Of a stretch of 35,881 nt of DNA, positions 23,805-32,601 are shown piece after piece. Source of the DNA: an uncultured Akkermansia sp. (GTDB taxonomy: Bacteria > Verrucomicrobiota > Verrucomicrobiia > Verrucomicrobiales > Akkermansiaceae); the NCBI GenBank assembly GCA_947601655.1, contig CANQGG010000022.1, forward strand, positions 1 to 35,881, given 5' to 3'. The number at the start of each line of letters is the position of its first letter. Position 1 is the stretch's first letter. Made by a program: the position numbers and the translations under genes. The notes under the pieces were generated by a model. It saw only the letters and a program-made list of their open reading frames with translations. It was not told the DNA's origin and ran no database searches.

Positions 23805-24174
23805 GAAACTACGCATCTGCATCGATCTGGACGGCACCATCTGCGACATCCGGCAGGAGGGGCAGACTTATGCCGAGGTGAAGGTGAAGCCAGGCGCGGC
23901 GGAACGCATCCGCGCCCTGCGGCGCGCCGGTCACACCATCGTCATCCAGACCGCGCGTAACATGGGCTCCACCGGTCACAACGTGGGCAAGGCTCTCAAA
24001 AACGTCGGCAAAATCACCTTTGACTGGCTGGAAAAAAACGGCATTGAATACGATGAGATCTTCTTCGGCAAGCCCAATGCGGATGTGATGATCGATGACC
24101 GTGCCTTCCGTTTTGCGGACAACTGGGAGGATATCACAGAGGAAACGCTCAGTTCTGCAGCCAAGGAAAAATAA
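23794..24174 (+). CDS. HAD-superfamily phosphatase, rightward operon
   Basis: The 126-residue protein has motif I ICIDLDGTICDIR (Asp11, Asp13), IVIQTARNMGST, and DVMIDDRAFRF near the C-terminus. It is of the small capsule-type phosphatase class and analogous to the HAD protein of the leftward operon. The ATG at 23794 overlaps the end of the fusion gene by 11 bp, and the next gene starts directly after its stop. It probably works with the adjacent kinase and nucleotidyltransferases on a phosphorylated sugar or polyol. Confidence 0.82.
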   Translation: MATKKLRICIDLDGTICDIRQEGQTYAEVKVKPGAAERIRALRRAGHTIVIQTARNMGSTGHNVGKALKNVGKITFDWLEKNGIEYDEIFFGKPNADVMIDDRAFRFADNWEDITEETLSSAAKEK

Positions 24175-24897
24175 ATGCTCAATGTCGTCGTCCCCATGGC
24201 CGGAGCCGGCAGCCGATTCTCGTCGGCGGGCTTCTCCTTGCCCAAGCCCTTTATCGATGTACAGGGCAGGATGATGATTGAGCGCGTGCTGGAGGGGCTT
24301 CGCTGCCCCAATGCGCACTACACGCTGATCATTCAGCGCGCCTTTGAGGTGCAGCATCCCGAGCTTCTGCAATGCCTTGCCGAGCGCTTCCCTGTAGCCT
24401 TTCTCTGCGTGGAAGAGCTCACCCAGGGCGCCTCCTGCACCGCTCTTGCGGCGCACCGCATCATTGACAATATGCTGCCCGTCGTCTTTGCGGACTCGGA
24501 CACTATCTACCATCCCGGTGTATTTGCGGCCTTCGTGCAGAATGCCGTTGAGCGTCGACTGGATGGCAGCCTCCTCACTTTCCCTTCTCAGCAGTCCTGT
24601 TTTTCGTATGCCGCCGTGGATGAACAGGGACTGGTGACCGCCACACGCGAGAAGGAGCCTGTCTCTTCCCACGCTATTTCCGGCGCCTACCTGTTCGCAC
24701 GCGGTTGCGACTTCGTCCACTGCGCCCTTCAGCCGCTCATTTACGGCACGCGTGAGAAGGGGGAGTTTTATATGAGCAGCGTCTTCAACTACGCCGTCCG
24801 CTTCGGTCTGCGCATCGGCATCCATGACATCACCGAAAACGACTTTGACTGCCTCGGCACCCCCGAGCAACTTGAGAATTATCTGGAAGGAAACTGA
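24175..24897 (+). CDS. NTP transferase (sugar/alcohol nucleotidyltransferase)
   Basis: The 240-residue single-domain protein has VVPMAGAGSRFSSAGFSLPKPFIDV, the classic glycine-rich nucleotide loop with the catalytic Lys24, a DSDTIY metal site, and SGAYLFARG plus FYMSSVFN further on. It activates a sugar-1-phosphate or other phosphate with NTP. Its presence may explain why the N-terminal domain of the fusion two genes upstream has drifted from consensus. The ATG follows the HAD stop with no gap. Confidence 0.87.
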   Translation: MLNVVVPMAGAGSRFSSAGFSLPKPFIDVQGRMMIERVLEGLRCPNAHYTLIIQRAFEVQHPELLQCLAERFPVAFLCVEELTQGASCTALAAHRIIDNMLPVVFADSDTIYHPGVFAAFVQNAVERRLDGSLLTFPSQQSCFSYAAVDEQGLVTATREKEPVSSHAISGAYLFARGCDFVHCALQPLIYGTREKGEFYMSSVFNYAVRFGLRIGIHDITENDFDCLGTPEQLENYLEGN

Positions 24898-24902
24898 CCC
24901 CT

Positions 24903-25025
24903 ATGCCGACCACGCGACTCCACAATCTGGATTTTATCAAGTTCCTGTGCTGCTTTCTATTCTGCTTTTTCACACTGGGATTATGCCAGCTTAAGCCTCT
25001 TCACTTCTTTAACGGCTTAGAATAA
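24903..25025 (+). pseudogene. Truncated acyltransferase-3-like N-terminus
   Basis: The 40-codon frame reads MPTTRLHNLDFIKFLCCFLF and then a hydrophobic stretch, LGLCQLKPLHF. R-x-x-x-LDFIKF followed by a membrane helix is how acyltransferase family 3 (OafA/OatA-like) proteins begin. The frame stops after the first helix and the rest is gone. It sits exactly where base composition shifts from GC-rich (22-24.9 kb) to AT-rich (25-30 kb). I read it as a remnant left by replacement of downstream genes. Confidence 0.45.
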
Positions 25026-25036
25026 ATTGTAAAGAA

Positions 25037-25759
25037 ATGAAAAGAAAATTCATTAGGTTATTGAGCTGTTTTATTCCCGGCAAAATCCGACGAAAAGAAT
25101 TCCGAAGAAGATTCTTTCTTCGTGAGACTAATCAAGTGATTCTTATAAGTAAAAATAAAGTAAAGAAAATTCATCCCAATAAGATAAAGGGACTTAAAAT
25201 TAAGTTTTATGGATATAATAATTCCGTAAAATTATATGAACCTTTACCTACCTTTGTCAATTGCCATATAGATATGGGGAATAATTCTTATGTGGAAATT
25301 GCTTCAAGCAAATTTTCAATCAAAAACTTAAAGATCTATAAAACTCGGCCCGGGAGTGTAGTTGTAATTGGAGAAGATTTCTCGTGTGAGGGAGTTGAAT
25401 TTCCAATGCAATGCGAATGTAATCTGATGATTAAAATAGGCAGAGATTGTATGTTTAGTCATGACATTTCCTTAATGTGCACAGACTCCCACGCCATTAT
25501 TGATTTAAGTACCCAGTGTCCTGTTAATTATGGAAAAAATATTGAAATAGGAGATCATGTATGGCTCGCTCCATATTGTATGATATTCAAGGGAGTAAAA
25601 ATTGCTAACGATAATATTATAGGTGCGCATTCAATCGTAAGCAAAGATATAAGTGAATGTCATACGATTAGTGTAGGCGCACCTGCCAAGATCACATCTA
25701 GAAATAGGACGTGGAATAGGTTGTCTGCCCAGCTTTATAGGGACAAGCACAAAATATGA
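25037..25759 (+). CDS. Left-handed beta-helix (hexapeptide) O-acyltransferase
   Basis: The 240-residue protein has hexapeptide-repeat sequence in its second half: NIEIGDHVWLAPYCMIFKGVKIANDNIIGAHSIVSKDI, preceded by SHDISLMCTDSHAIID with the likely catalytic His. It matches the WbbJ/CysE-type acetyltransferases that decorate glycans with O-acetyl groups. The first 40 residues are basic and unusual for the family. The gene is markedly AT-rich. Position: 11 nt after the acyltransferase remnant and 6 nt before the first WavE-like gene. Confidence 0.85.
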   Translation: MKRKFIRLLSCFIPGKIRRKEFRRRFFLRETNQVILISKNKVKKIHPNKIKGLKIKFYGYNNSVKLYEPLPTFVNCHIDMGNNSYVEIASSKFSIKNLKIYKTRPGSVVVIGEDFSCEGVEFPMQCECNLMIKIGRDCMFSHDISLMCTDSHAIIDLSTQCPVNYGKNIEIGDHVWLAPYCMIFKGVKIANDNIIGAHSIVSKDISECHTISVGAPAKITSRNRTWNRLSAQLYRDKHKI

Positions 25760-25765
25760 GACTGT

Positions 25766-26695
25766 ATGATTAATTTGAAGGATATAAGTTTTTGTATACA
25801 CGGCAAGATAATAAAATCTGTAACACTTAAAGTATTGAGAAGTATACGAACATATTATCCGGGGGCTCAGATTATATTATCGATAGAAGAGGGAGTAGAT
25901 ACTTCAGAAATTTACGAATTCTGTGATGAAATAGTTGAAACAAAGGCAAAAAAAGAATATTTTTTGAATGAGTGGTTTCATTTAGATAATTCACCCAAAA
26001 ATAAACGTTTCACTCTCAATAAACAGAGAAACGAAGTCTATAATGGTTTACTACATGTTAAAACAAAGTATGCCGTAAAGTCTAGATCCGATCTCATATT
26101 TACCAGTAATTGCTTAATTAGCGAATACTGTCGTAATAGTAAAATTATGCGGTATCGAGATCAAAACTATACCTTATTTAGAGAGCGTGTGTTGGTTGGG
26201 AAATTCATTACAGGAACAAGGAAATTTCCTTTTTTTGTATCAGATATATTTGCCTTTGGGTTAACGGAAGATTTATTGAGACTGTATAATGGGTCTCTCA
26301 TGACGTACTCGGATCTTACTTTTTTCCGTAGAGAAGAAAACAGAAATCGCCCAAATCCGTGGAATTACTCCACCAGATATTCATGCGAACAGCAATTGTG
26401 GATTGGTGCGTTAAAATTTTGCAAGGCAAACATAGAAATACCAAATTCATGTTATGAGGTTACTGATTCACAATGTAAATTAAATATGTTGTATCTTGTT
26501 AATAATCTCATCGTACTTGACTTTCCCGAAATCGGGATAAAAAGCAAGTTTGGAAATCATAAATGGGGAATTGGGAGATACAATTTCTTTAAATTGTACA
26601 AGAGTTTTACTCAAAGGTTTTCTCTTCGTCTTTTTCTGTATCTTTTTTTCTATAGGATTAAAAATATTTTTTCCAAAAATGAAGAAATTTCCTAA
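25766..26695 (+). CDS. WavE-family glycan synthesis protein, divergent member 1
   Basis: The 309-residue protein is related to WavE, a Vibrio cholerae LPS-core gene product thought to be a glycosyltransferase. Conserved features are ISFCIHGKI, VLRSIRTYYPGAQIILSIEEG, VKTKYAVKSRSDLIF (the RSD motif) and DIFAFGLTEDLLRLYNG. It lacks the DPGG and NRQIVST motifs of members 2 and 4, so its specificity probably differs. It is AT-rich and its 3' end overlaps the next gene by 17 bp. Confidence 0.72.
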   Translation: MINLKDISFCIHGKIIKSVTLKVLRSIRTYYPGAQIILSIEEGVDTSEIYEFCDEIVETKAKKEYFLNEWFHLDNSPKNKRFTLNKQRNEVYNGLLHVKTKYAVKSRSDLIFTSNCLISEYCRNSKIMRYRDQNYTLFRERVLVGKFITGTRKFPFFVSDIFAFGLTEDLLRLYNGSLMTYSDLTFFRREENRNRPNPWNYSTRYSCEQQLWIGALKFCKANIEIPNSCYEVTDSQCKLNMLYLVNNLIVLDFPEIGIKSKFGNHKWGIGRYNFFKLYKSFTQRFSLRLFLYLFFYRIKNIFSKNEEIS

Positions 26696-27647
26696 AATAA
26701 CAAGCAAGGATGTTTCCGTTGTCGTACAAGGAAATATTGATACTAATTATACGAAAAGATGCCTTGAAAGTATACGCAAACATTTACCTGATTCTGAAAT
26801 TATTCTTTCGACCTGGGAGGAGAGTAACACAGAAGGATTGGATTATGATAAAGTCGTGTTTAACAGGGATCCCGGAGGAGCAGATTGCTCAAGAAATGGG
26901 CGAGGTATCAATAATTGTAATCGAGAAATAGTTTCTACGTTCCAAGGGGTTATGCTTGCACAGAGAACGTATGTGTTAAAGCTGCGTTCAGACATTATAT
27001 TATGCAGTAACAATATCTTAAAACTTTTCAGGAGATCATATGCTTTTTCTGAACAATACAAGATTTTTAAGAGACGAATTATTGTATGTTCAATATATTC
27101 GAGGCGTTTTTTTTACAATAAGGGAAAAGTATTGCCTGCCCTATTTCACGTGTCTGATTGGCTTTATTTTGGTTTCAGGGAAGATGTGTATAAATTGTTT
27201 GATATCCCTCTTACAGAGGAGCCGGGATTTTCTCAATACTTTCGTGATAAACCTCAGAGGCGCGGAAGATTTGAAGATTCCCATATGAATCGTTTGTGGC
27301 GATTCTCTCCTGAATCATATATTACTATAGCTTGTTGTTCGAAGCACTTAGCCTTGAATTGCAAGGACAAACTAGACATCAATTCTACAAATGTTTCTTT
27401 GTCGAGAAATGTCATTGTAAATAATTTCTACGTTGCAGATCAGGAGCAGTTACACATCAGAATGCCTAAATATAATATCTACCAATTCTTAATGCCACCT
27501 GTTGATCGAGAAGGTCTGTATACAAATTATATGTGGAAAAAAGAATATAAAAAATTATGTAAAAGAAATTATATTGTCTTTCCCACCTTGGATCTTATCC
27601 TATGCTTTATTGCTGATTTTTTTCAAATAAAAAGGAGAAATAGATGA
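26679..27647 (+). CDS. WavE-family glycan synthesis protein, member 2
   Basis: The 322-residue protein has the full set of WavE motifs: VSVVVQGNID, SIRKHLPDSEIILSTWEES, FNRDPGG, NNCNREIVST, YVLKLRSDIIL, FHVSDWLYFGFREDVYKLFDIPL and SPESYI. It is a probable glycosyltransferase using the RSD acidic site. ATG 26679 is chosen because the family N-terminus (strand plus QG) starts about 15 residues later, and the longer frame would add a spurious hydrophobic segment from the overlapping gene. It overlaps the next gene by 4 bp. Confidence 0.82.
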   Translation: MKKFPKITSKDVSVVVQGNIDTNYTKRCLESIRKHLPDSEIILSTWEESNTEGLDYDKVVFNRDPGGADCSRNGRGINNCNREIVSTFQGVMLAQRTYVLKLRSDIILCSNNILKLFRRSYAFSEQYKIFKRRIIVCSIYSRRFFYNKGKVLPALFHVSDWLYFGFREDVYKLFDIPLTEEPGFSQYFRDKPQRRGRFEDSHMNRLWRFSPESYITIACCSKHLALNCKDKLDINSTNVSLSRNVIVNNFYVADQEQLHIRMPKYNIYQFLMPPVDREGLYTNYMWKKEYKKLCKRNYIVFPTLDLILCFIADFFQIKRRNR

Positions 27648-28891
27648 AAATAAGATTTTTAGCCGAAGTCCTCAGGTACAAAAAAGGATTCTCTATCAAC
27701 CAAGGTTGGTTTGATAGTGTGTTTTCGAATATTATCAAGGCGGCAGTAAATGTGTGTGTAGATGAACTTGGAAGAGATGAACTTGAAAATATTAAGAGAG
27801 AGATATTTCACTGTTATCGTTTTCATGACATTCCCAAGGAGGGGTGGTTTGAATTATACAATGCTGACGTCTGTGATAAATTACTTGACATCGTTAATGT
27901 AAGTTTCAAAAATTCCTTCATCATTGCTTTTGAACTTCATCCACTGCTACAAAAAGCTTTCGATGTACTGAATATCCCTTATATTAAGATGATGTGGCAT
28001 CCTGTACGGTACATGGATGACATATTTTTTGGAATGGCATCAAATGAGGAAAGGGTTTATAGTAAAATATTGAAATATAAAGTAGATGAGTTTTTGTTCA
28101 TGCAGCATGCGAGTATTCTCAGGGCAGAAGCTAGACTCAACGAATGGTGTCGTAGAATCCGTGTCAAGGAGAATTCGTGTGTCTTCTTTGCACAATCAAA
28201 TGTTGATTGTTCTCTGATCCGAGGAAATAGTATGTTAAATTTTTTTGATTTTAGGGATGAATTTTTAGACGATATCAAGTCCTACGACCATGTGTACTTT
28301 AAGATCCATCCTGTCAACAGAAACGAGGAGGTGATCAAATTCATTAGAACTATCAGGAAAGCCGAAATTTTGTATCCTCTTGATATTGATTTCTATGATT
28401 TACTTGCCTCTACAAATATCAGGAAATGCTTGGCAATATCCTCAGGTTCCCTATATGAGGCACGTTTCTTTGGGAAGGAGATTAAGTATTATTACAAACA
28501 ACCTTTTATGTTTGTCAACGATTATGGGAGTGAACAGTACAAAATATCCGATACGTTTATCCCCATTTATAAAACTTTTTGGCAACCTAAGTTCTGGGCA
28601 GATATTTTATCTGATCATTTTTCTCCCTGTCAACATATCCCCGAAGTTCACGAGGAATATTCTAATAAATTAAGACGCATGCTCCGAATGTCGTGGGGAT
28701 ACAACGATTGTGACTCTGTATATGCGCGCACACATATTACAAAATTGGAAGATGAAATTAGAAACATTGGTCAAAAGTCTAAAAGGAAATTGCGACGACG
28801 TAAGTGTTATAATTTTTTTGTGCGATTAATTGCGTCATTCTTGCTGGGGAAACAAAATCGGCGTGCTTTCAGGAAAAAGTATCTTAAATGA
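27644..28891 (+). CDS. Capsule polysaccharide (KpsS/KpsC-like) biosynthesis protein
   Basis: The 415-residue cytoplasmic protein has a C-terminal GT-B-like half with DHVYFKIHPVNRNEEVI and CLAISSGSLYEARFFGKEIKYY. These match the FKxHP and SS-x2-E-A-x3-G motifs of capsule-synthesis proteins related to Kdo-transferring KpsS/KpsC. A basic tail (SKRKLRRRKCYNFFVRLIASFLLGKQNRRAFRKK) could bind the membrane surface. It is embedded between WavE members with ATGA overlaps on both sides, so it belongs to one translationally coupled block. The assignment is by motif only. Confidence 0.6.
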   Translation: MKIRFLAEVLRYKKGFSINQGWFDSVFSNIIKAAVNVCVDELGRDELENIKREIFHCYRFHDIPKEGWFELYNADVCDKLLDIVNVSFKNSFIIAFELHPLLQKAFDVLNIPYIKMMWHPVRYMDDIFFGMASNEERVYSKILKYKVDEFLFMQHASILRAEARLNEWCRRIRVKENSCVFFAQSNVDCSLIRGNSMLNFFDFRDEFLDDIKSYDHVYFKIHPVNRNEEVIKFIRTIRKAEILYPLDIDFYDLLASTNIRKCLAISSGSLYEARFFGKEIKYYYKQPFMFVNDYGSEQYKISDTFIPIYKTFWQPKFWADILSDHFSPCQHIPEVHEEYSNKLRRMLRMSWGYNDCDSVYARTHITKLEDEIRNIGQKSKRKLRRRKCYNFFVRLIASFLLGKQNRRAFRKKYLK

Positions 28892-29994
28892 TTATGCATA
28901 TTAATTCAGACAGCCTCTCTGTAGTAGTCTACGGTAATGTGTGTAATGAAACAAAATCATGTCTCGAGAGTATCAGAGAGAATTTTTCCCGTGCAGAGAT
29001 AGTACTTTCAACGTGGGAAAATTCCGTGTTAACTGGTTTGGATTTCGACAGTGTAATCTTAAATCGGGAGCCACAGTCCTATTTCTTTGAACATCAAAAA
29101 GAAAAATATAATAACATTAATAAAATTATAGTCTCAGCTTCTCAGGGAGTCTTGGGTGCGAGTAGAGCATATGTTTTAGTCATACGTAGTGATATGTTAG
29201 TTGTGAATTCCAATATTTTGAATTTTAGAGATAACTATGAGAAGAGAGATCCATTATATTGTCTTTTTTCTGAAAGAATTTTTTCATATGAGATGTTTTC
29301 CTTACAATATGAAAACAGGGCAAATAGGAAATATTACACGCCATTTCACGTGTCAGATTGGTGTTATCTGGGACTGAAAGAAGATATGAGGGAGTTGTTT
29401 AAAATTAATAAGGTGACAGAGCCTGATTTTTCACATTATTTTCTCTTTCACCTTCATAATAAAGATGTAGATATATGGCCAAATCGAATGTGGAAAATGT
29501 CACCTGAGCAGTATATTACATACCAAAACACACGAAAAAAAATTAAATCGTTTTCCTTTCAGGATCGTCTGGATTGGAGTAAAACTACGCAGGAAATATC
29601 AGATAGATTTATAGTGAATAATTTTTTATTTAAAAGCATCAAAGATTGGGGCATTGTTATACAAAAAAAAGACTATAAGTGGAAGAATATCAATTCCTAT
29701 TCTCATACATCATGTGGTGCATGGCTTGGCAAGAATTGGCTTAAAGCTTATAAAAATTATTGTGATGAGGCCTATGTCCTCCCACTATCATATTGTTGGA
29801 GAGAAAAATTTGGCATTACGCAGGATATGGTGAAATTGCGGAAGCATTGTGCATTCTTACTTAGTCCTCTTCTTAATATTTACAGGTGCGTACTTTTTTC
29901 TTTGCGCTGGCTCCGAGAACCGCTCTCCGTGGTATACTATTCTACGAGAATCGTGTGTAAAATTCTGCGAGGCATTTTCCCTTTGAAAAAATAA
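28888..29994 (+). CDS. WavE-family glycan synthesis protein, member 3
   Basis: The 368-residue protein has LSVVVYGNVC, CLESIRENFSRAEIVLSTWENS, LNREPQSYFF (in place of DPGG), NNINKIIVSASQG, YVLVIRSDMLV, FHVSDWCYLGLKEDMRELF and SPEQYI. It has an extra C-terminal helical stretch. It is a probable glycosyltransferase. It starts in an ATGA overlap with the KpsS-like gene. It is strongly AT-rich up to about 29.9 kb, after which composition rises. Confidence 0.8.
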   Translation: MIMHINSDSLSVVVYGNVCNETKSCLESIRENFSRAEIVLSTWENSVLTGLDFDSVILNREPQSYFFEHQKEKYNNINKIIVSASQGVLGASRAYVLVIRSDMLVVNSNILNFRDNYEKRDPLYCLFSERIFSYEMFSLQYENRANRKYYTPFHVSDWCYLGLKEDMRELFKINKVTEPDFSHYFLFHLHNKDVDIWPNRMWKMSPEQYITYQNTRKKIKSFSFQDRLDWSKTTQEISDRFIVNNFLFKSIKDWGIVIQKKDYKWKNINSYSHTSCGAWLGKNWLKAYKNYCDEAYVLPLSYCWREKFGITQDMVKLRKHCAFLLSPLLNIYRCVLFSLRWLREPLSVVYYSTRIVCKILRGIFPLKK

Positions 29995-29999
29995 GAACT

Positions 30000-30989
30000 A
30001 TGGAACCTAACCAACTAACGATCGTCATCCAAGGAGGATACTACAGTGAAGTAACGGAGCAGGTTATTGCGAGTGTGCGAGAGAATTTGCCTGGGGCGAA
30101 GATCATTTATTCGACGTGTGATCCGGAGGTGCCGGAAACAGTGCGTACATGCGATCAAGTGATCGTCTCAAGGGATCCTGGCGGCTATCATTACGAAGAC
30201 CGCATTACGGAGAAGGAGAACAATATCAACCGGCAAATTGTGAACACGCTGGCGGGTCTCAGGGAGGTGCAGACTCCGTATACTCTGAAAATACGCTCGG
30301 ACTTCCTCCTGACAGGGAACAGCTTCCTTGGATACTACGATCGATACCCTCAAGTTGATGAGCAATGGCGCGTGTTCAAGCACAAAGTACTGAGTTGCTG
30401 CTATTATGCCAGAAACCCGAGGTCGGAGCTCCCATACCCTCTCCACCCGTCGGATCTGGTATTTTTCGGGCGGACGGAGGATCTGCTGAAACTCTTTGAT
30501 ATACCCCTGATGACGCATGAGCAGGCGTATTGGAACATGAAAGATATCATGCAGTACCAATACGTGCCGGAGCAATACATCTTCATCAACTGCCTGCTGA
30601 AGGGCGGGCACCCCTTTGATTGCCAATTTTACAATGATTGCCGTCCGGTCAGCATTGAGCAAACGGAACGCTATTTCGCTTCGAACTTCATCTTCCTTGA
30701 TTTTGAGCAGTTTAATGTGCAGCCTACTAAGAAGGCGTTTTCCATGCGTATCCACCCCAAAGCGTTTCAGAGCTGCTACACGCATGCAGAATGGGTACGC
30801 CTCTACCACGACTATGTGGATCCTCGTCAGGAGGCGCCGACTGAGGACGCAGAACGGAAAAGGATCGAGGAACTCTACAGGAGGTACAGAAAATACCGCT
30901 TCCTAGCCAATCTCTGCGCGCTGCCGTTTCGCACCAAGCTCTTGCGGCGAAAAATAAGGAACAACCTACTGGAGTTCTTTTTGAGATAA
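30000..30989 (+). CDS. WavE-family glycan synthesis protein, member 4
   Basis: The 329-residue protein has the canonical motifs TIVIQGGYY, SVRENLPGAKIIYSTCDPE, VSRDPGGYHYED, NNINRQIVNTLAGL, YTLKIRSDFLL, LHPSDLVFFGRTEDLLKLFDIPL and VPEQYIFIN. Unlike members 1-3 it is GC-rich, like the housekeeping genes and the 5' part of this operon, so it probably belonged to the locus before the AT-rich block arrived. It is the last gene of the rightward operon. It is followed after 8 nt by a perfect palindrome and the 126-bp repeat. Confidence 0.85.
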   Translation: MEPNQLTIVIQGGYYSEVTEQVIASVRENLPGAKIIYSTCDPEVPETVRTCDQVIVSRDPGGYHYEDRITEKENNINRQIVNTLAGLREVQTPYTLKIRSDFLLTGNSFLGYYDRYPQVDEQWRVFKHKVLSCCYYARNPRSELPYPLHPSDLVFFGRTEDLLKLFDIPLMTHEQAYWNMKDIMQYQYVPEQYIFINCLLKGGHPFDCQFYNDCRPVSIEQTERYFASNFIFLDFEQFNVQPTKKAFSMRIHPKAFQSCYTHAEWVRLYHDYVDPRQEAPTEDAERKRIEELYRRYRKYRFLANLCALPFRTKLLRRKIRNNLLEFFLR

Positions 30990-30997
30990 GGGGAAGG

Positions 30998-31022
30998 GCA
31001 AACGCATTTGAAATGCGTTTGC
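30998..31022. repeat. Perfect 25-bp palindrome at the operon end
   Basis: Two 12-bp arms, GCAAACGCATTT and AAATGCGTTTGC, surround one central G. There is no T tract, so it is a poor terminator by itself. The left half GGGCAAACGCATTTGA recurs at 35533-35548, also just before the repeat. Confidence 0.75.
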
Positions 31023-31148
31023 TCATGTACCATGTACCGATGTACCGTGTACCATGTAGGAAATTTGGCGAGCTGCGCTCGCGAAACTGCGAAGCGAAAG
31101 CAAGGCAAATTTCTGAAGCGGCGCGCTTTTGGAACCGGCAAGGTCTTC
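31023..31148 (+). repeat. 126-bp structured repeat, copy 2
   Basis: It has the same order as the other copies: spaced GTACC units, AGGAAATTTGGCGAG with a small hairpin, GCAAGGCAAATTTCTGAAGCGGCGC, then CTTTTGGAACCGGCAAGG. The GAAATTTG and CAAATTTC arms can pair around the inner hairpin, so the unit can fold as a two-level stem. It marks the border between the glycan operon and the defence cassette. The sequence 31149-31293 has AT-rich promoter-like text (TTGAAT, 15 nt, GATAAT) but nothing firm. Confidence 0.88.
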
Positions 31149-31293
31149 CCTCTTGGGAAGGAGAATAGACCTGCTATTTGGGGCAATACTCACCTTTGTT
31201 CTATTGACTTGTTGCATTGAATTTTGCAATGTTACGCGATAATGTGACAATGAAAATTTGTCCTTGCAAATAGCTTTTCTCAAGGTAAAATGA

Positions 31294-32601
31294 ATGAGTC
31301 ACATCGTTCCATTTTGTATGAGAATTGCAAGGATCACGGTAAAAAACTTTAGGTGTTTTGAAGAACTGACGGTCACGTTTGATGACCGCCTGACGGTTCT
31401 TGTTGGAAAAAATGGCGCGGGTAAATCCGCAATTCTTGATGCTGTCACTGTTGCCGCCGGAACATTGATGTCTGAATTGAAAATGAAGACTTTTGGCATC
31501 CGGAAGGAGGATGCCCGCAATGTCTGTTACTCATTAGGCAGTGGTATTGATGTGCAGGCTCAGTATCCTGTATCCATTGAAGCAGAAGGAGATTTGAGAG
31601 AGGAGCACATTCAATGGACGCGGGTTCTGCGAAGCGCAAAGGGACACACGGTGACAGTGGATTCAGATCATTTCAGACGAGTATCTGCTTTCTATGCCAA
31701 GCGCGTGGCAGGGGGAGACGCCGACTTAGTTTTACCGATTATTTCCTATTACGGTACGGGACGTTTATGGGCTCAGATGAGAGAAAAACAAAAAGCCCCA
31801 CTTGAGAAAACCTCTCGCTTGAACGGTTATCTCGACAGCTTGGACGCGTCGGCTAATAATAAGTTGATGCTACAGTGGTTTCGTAAAATGACGCTTCGAG
31901 ATTTACAGAATGGGAAAGCTAGTCCGGAATACATGGCTGTCAAACAAGTCATGGCTAGGTGCTTTCAAGCTCTGACCGGAGCTACCGGGGTTGATGTGCG
32001 TTTCAATCTTGACAACTTGGAAATTGAACTTCAATACACCACCCCCACGGGCGAGAGGTTAGTAAGCTCTCTTGATCAGCTAAGCGATGGCTACAAGAGC
32101 GCTATCAGTCTGATTGCCGACATCGCTTATCGGATGTCGATGCTCAATCCTCAACTTTTTGACCGAATATTAGAAGAAACCCCTGGTGTCGTACTGATTG
32201 ACGAAGTTGATTTGCACCTGCACCCGGCATGGCAACACAAGATACTGCCGGATCTGCTGGCGTTTTTCCCAAAAGTCCAATTTATCGTAAGTACTCATGC
32301 TCCAGCTGTCATTCACTCCATCCCAACAGGGCGCCTAGTTGTGTTAGAGAACGGGAAGGTGCAGCGGGAGAGCGTTCAACCCTACGGTCGGGATGTCAAT
32401 TCGATCATGAGGGAAATTTTGGATGTTTCCACACGCCCGGAGCCCATCAAACGGAAATTTGCTGACTATTACAGCAGGATGGACGAAAAAGACTATGAAA
32501 TGGCTGAAAAGATATTGGATGACTTGTCCTCTGAGGTTGGAGAAGACGATACGGAGGTAACCTCCTGCCGAGTAAGTTTACAGTTGGAACGTTTGCCATG
32601 A
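31294..32601 (+). CDS. ptuA: Septu-type anti-phage ATPase (PtuA-like)
   Basis: The 435-residue SMC/RecF-like ATPase has an N-terminal RIARITVKNFRCFEEL strand and Walker A GKNGAGKS (38-45). It also has the signature QLSDGYKSAISL (about 262), Walker B GVVLIDEVDLHLHPAW (about 298-313) and the switch His in FIVSTHAPAVIHSI. In Septu, PtuA forms a complex with the HNH nuclease PtuB and restrains or activates it on phage infection. The ptuB-like gene follows with an ATGA overlap. No reverse transcriptase or retron RNA is nearby, so this is stand-alone Septu rather than a retron effector. The start could also be ATG 31318. Confidence 0.82.
   Translation: MSHIVPFCMRIARITVKNFRCFEELTVTFDDRLTVLVGKNGAGKSAILDAVTVAAGTLMSELKMKTFGIRKEDARNVCYSLGSGIDVQAQYPVSIEAEGDLREEHIQWTRVLRSAKGHTVTVDSDHFRRVSAFYAKRVAGGDADLVLPIISYYGTGRLWAQMREKQKAPLEKTSRLNGYLDSLDASANNKLMLQWFRKMTLRDLQNGKASPEYMAVKQVMARCFQALTGATGVDVRFNLDNLEIELQYTTPTGERLVSSLDQLSDGYKSAISLIADIAYRMSMLNPQLFDRILEETPGVVLIDEVDLHLHPAWQHKILPDLLAFFPKVQFIVSTHAPAVIHSIPTGRLVVLENGKVQRESVQPYGRDVNSIMREILDVSTRPEPIKRKFADYYSRMDEKDYEMAEKILDDLSSEVGEDDTEVTSCRVSLQLERLP

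Noticed and set aside
31149..31293. Retron RNA upstream of the Septu-like genes
   Set aside because: No reverse transcriptase gene is in the window and no msr/msd-like inverted structure is seen.
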